NCBI GenBank assembly: GCA_013204685.1
Contig: JABMSC010000031.1
Span: 1-14,323, forward strand
Source: Candidatus Omnitrophota bacterium
GTDB lineage: Bacteria; Omnitrophota; Gorgyraeia; Tantalellales; Tantalellaceae
DNA length: 14,323 nt
Reading direction: 5' to 3'
Below the pieces are notes generated by a model that had not been told where the DNA came from, made no database searches, and saw only the letters and a list, made by a program, of their open reading frames with translations. A program made the translations under genes and the position numbers. The first letter of the stretch is position 1; each line of letters starts with the position of its first letter. Shown here piece after piece: positions 13,990 to 14,323 of this stretch.

Positions 13990-14323
13990 ATGATCGAATT
14001 TAGTGAAAGCCTGGAAGATTCCGGCAGCGTAGTACCCCGTAAAAAGGAGGTACCGGAAGAGCTGTCACTGGCCAGCAAGGCAGGGAAGGAGGAAACCCTG
14101 GATCTTGCGTCAAGCCTGGATGAAGCGGAAGCTTTTTATAACGAGACATTGAGCTTTATTACGCCTGTTCTGGATGCTGTCGCTGAAAGCGAGAAAAAGA
14201 TCATAAACCCGGATGCAATTTTAAAATGGTCGGATAAAGCATGCGATTTTTTCCTTAAGGTCAAGGACCTGGACAGTATCATCTATCTCATCGGTAAAAA
14301 TGACCGGTGTGAACCCAATTATC
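13990..14323 (+). CDS. Unidentified protein, 3' end beyond the window
   Basis: An ATG one base after the ATPase stop opens a frame of 111 codons that runs off the window. The first ~45 residues (MIEFSESLEDSGSVVPRKK...) are charged and probably disordered. Then a helical region begins: EAEAFYNETLSFITPVLDAVAESEKKI, followed by ILKWSDKACDFFLKVKDLDSIIYLIGKNDRCEPNY. The last part resembles the lead-in to HD-GYP cyclic-di-GMP phosphodiesterase domains, where a similar helix precedes the catalytic HxxN region. The HD residues themselves are not inside the window, so that reading is a guess. An internal AAAAAGGAGGT-like stretch near 14041 looks like a ribosome-binding site, but no ATG follows in reach. 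Translation is probably coupled to the ATPase. Confidence 0.7.
   Translation, partial: MIEFSESLEDSGSVVPRKKEVPEELSLASKAGKEETLDLASSLDEAEAFYNETLSFITPVLDAVAESEKKIINPDAILKWSDKACDFFLKVKDLDSIIYLIGKNDRCEPNY

Overview
The window is a gene-dense bacterial segment with every convincing gene on the + strand. The set polA-coaE-rho-rpmE-prfA-prmC-murA, followed by a Rossmann/PAS sensor and polysaccharide-type genes, together with AT-leaning coding sequence and palindromic or short-period repeats in the gaps, suggests an uncultured lineage such as Candidatus Omnitrophota (formerly OP3). That assignment is an inference from remembered gene order and protein style. No 16S gene or database search supports it here. 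No tRNA, rRNA, CRISPR array, transposase or phage gene was seen.

Layout. (1) 1-7954 is a housekeeping block: DNA polymerase I (5' end cut by the window edge), dephospho-CoA kinase, transcription terminator Rho, ribosomal protein L31 with a long charged tail, release factor 1, the release-factor methyltransferase PrmC (short form), and MurA, the first committed enzyme of peptidoglycan synthesis. Related rho-rpmE-prfA-prmC neighbourhoods, with a murA paralogue close by, are known from Firmicutes. (2) 8072-11567 is a three-gene cassette: an exported protein of unknown function, a large sensor (Rossmann, PAS, PAS, GAF, PAS, PAS, coiled coil, Cys4 end) with no kinase or cyclase output, and a second exported protein of unknown function. 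(3) 11812-14323 is a surface-polysaccharide-like group: a DNA-binding-domain-only MerR protein, a WecA/TagO-type polyprenyl-phosphate sugar-1-phosphate transferase, an ExeA-type AAA+ ATPase, and the start of an unrecognised gene cut by the window edge.

How they work together. RF1 and PrmC are enzyme and substrate: PrmC methylates the GGQ glutamine of RF1. L31 and RF1 also act on the ribosome. MurA and the WecA-like enzyme both feed the cell envelope, since one makes UDP-MurNAc precursor and the other loads a sugar phosphate onto the lipid carrier. The MerR gene has the best promoter in the window directly upstream and runs almost directly into the transferase gene, so it probably regulates its own operon.

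Most striking non-coding feature. Short-period repeats occupy the gaps: a heptamer run plus two hairpins after rho, an octamer-periodic 125-bp inverted repeat nested in a second inverted repeat between rpmE and prfA, a nested palindrome after murA, and a heptamer run before the MerR gene. A 15-bp tandem repeat lies in the region where coaE and rho overlap. No gap longer than 300 bases exists. The largest gaps (4017-4244, 4626-4869, 11568-11811) are 228-244 bases and their contents are listed below.
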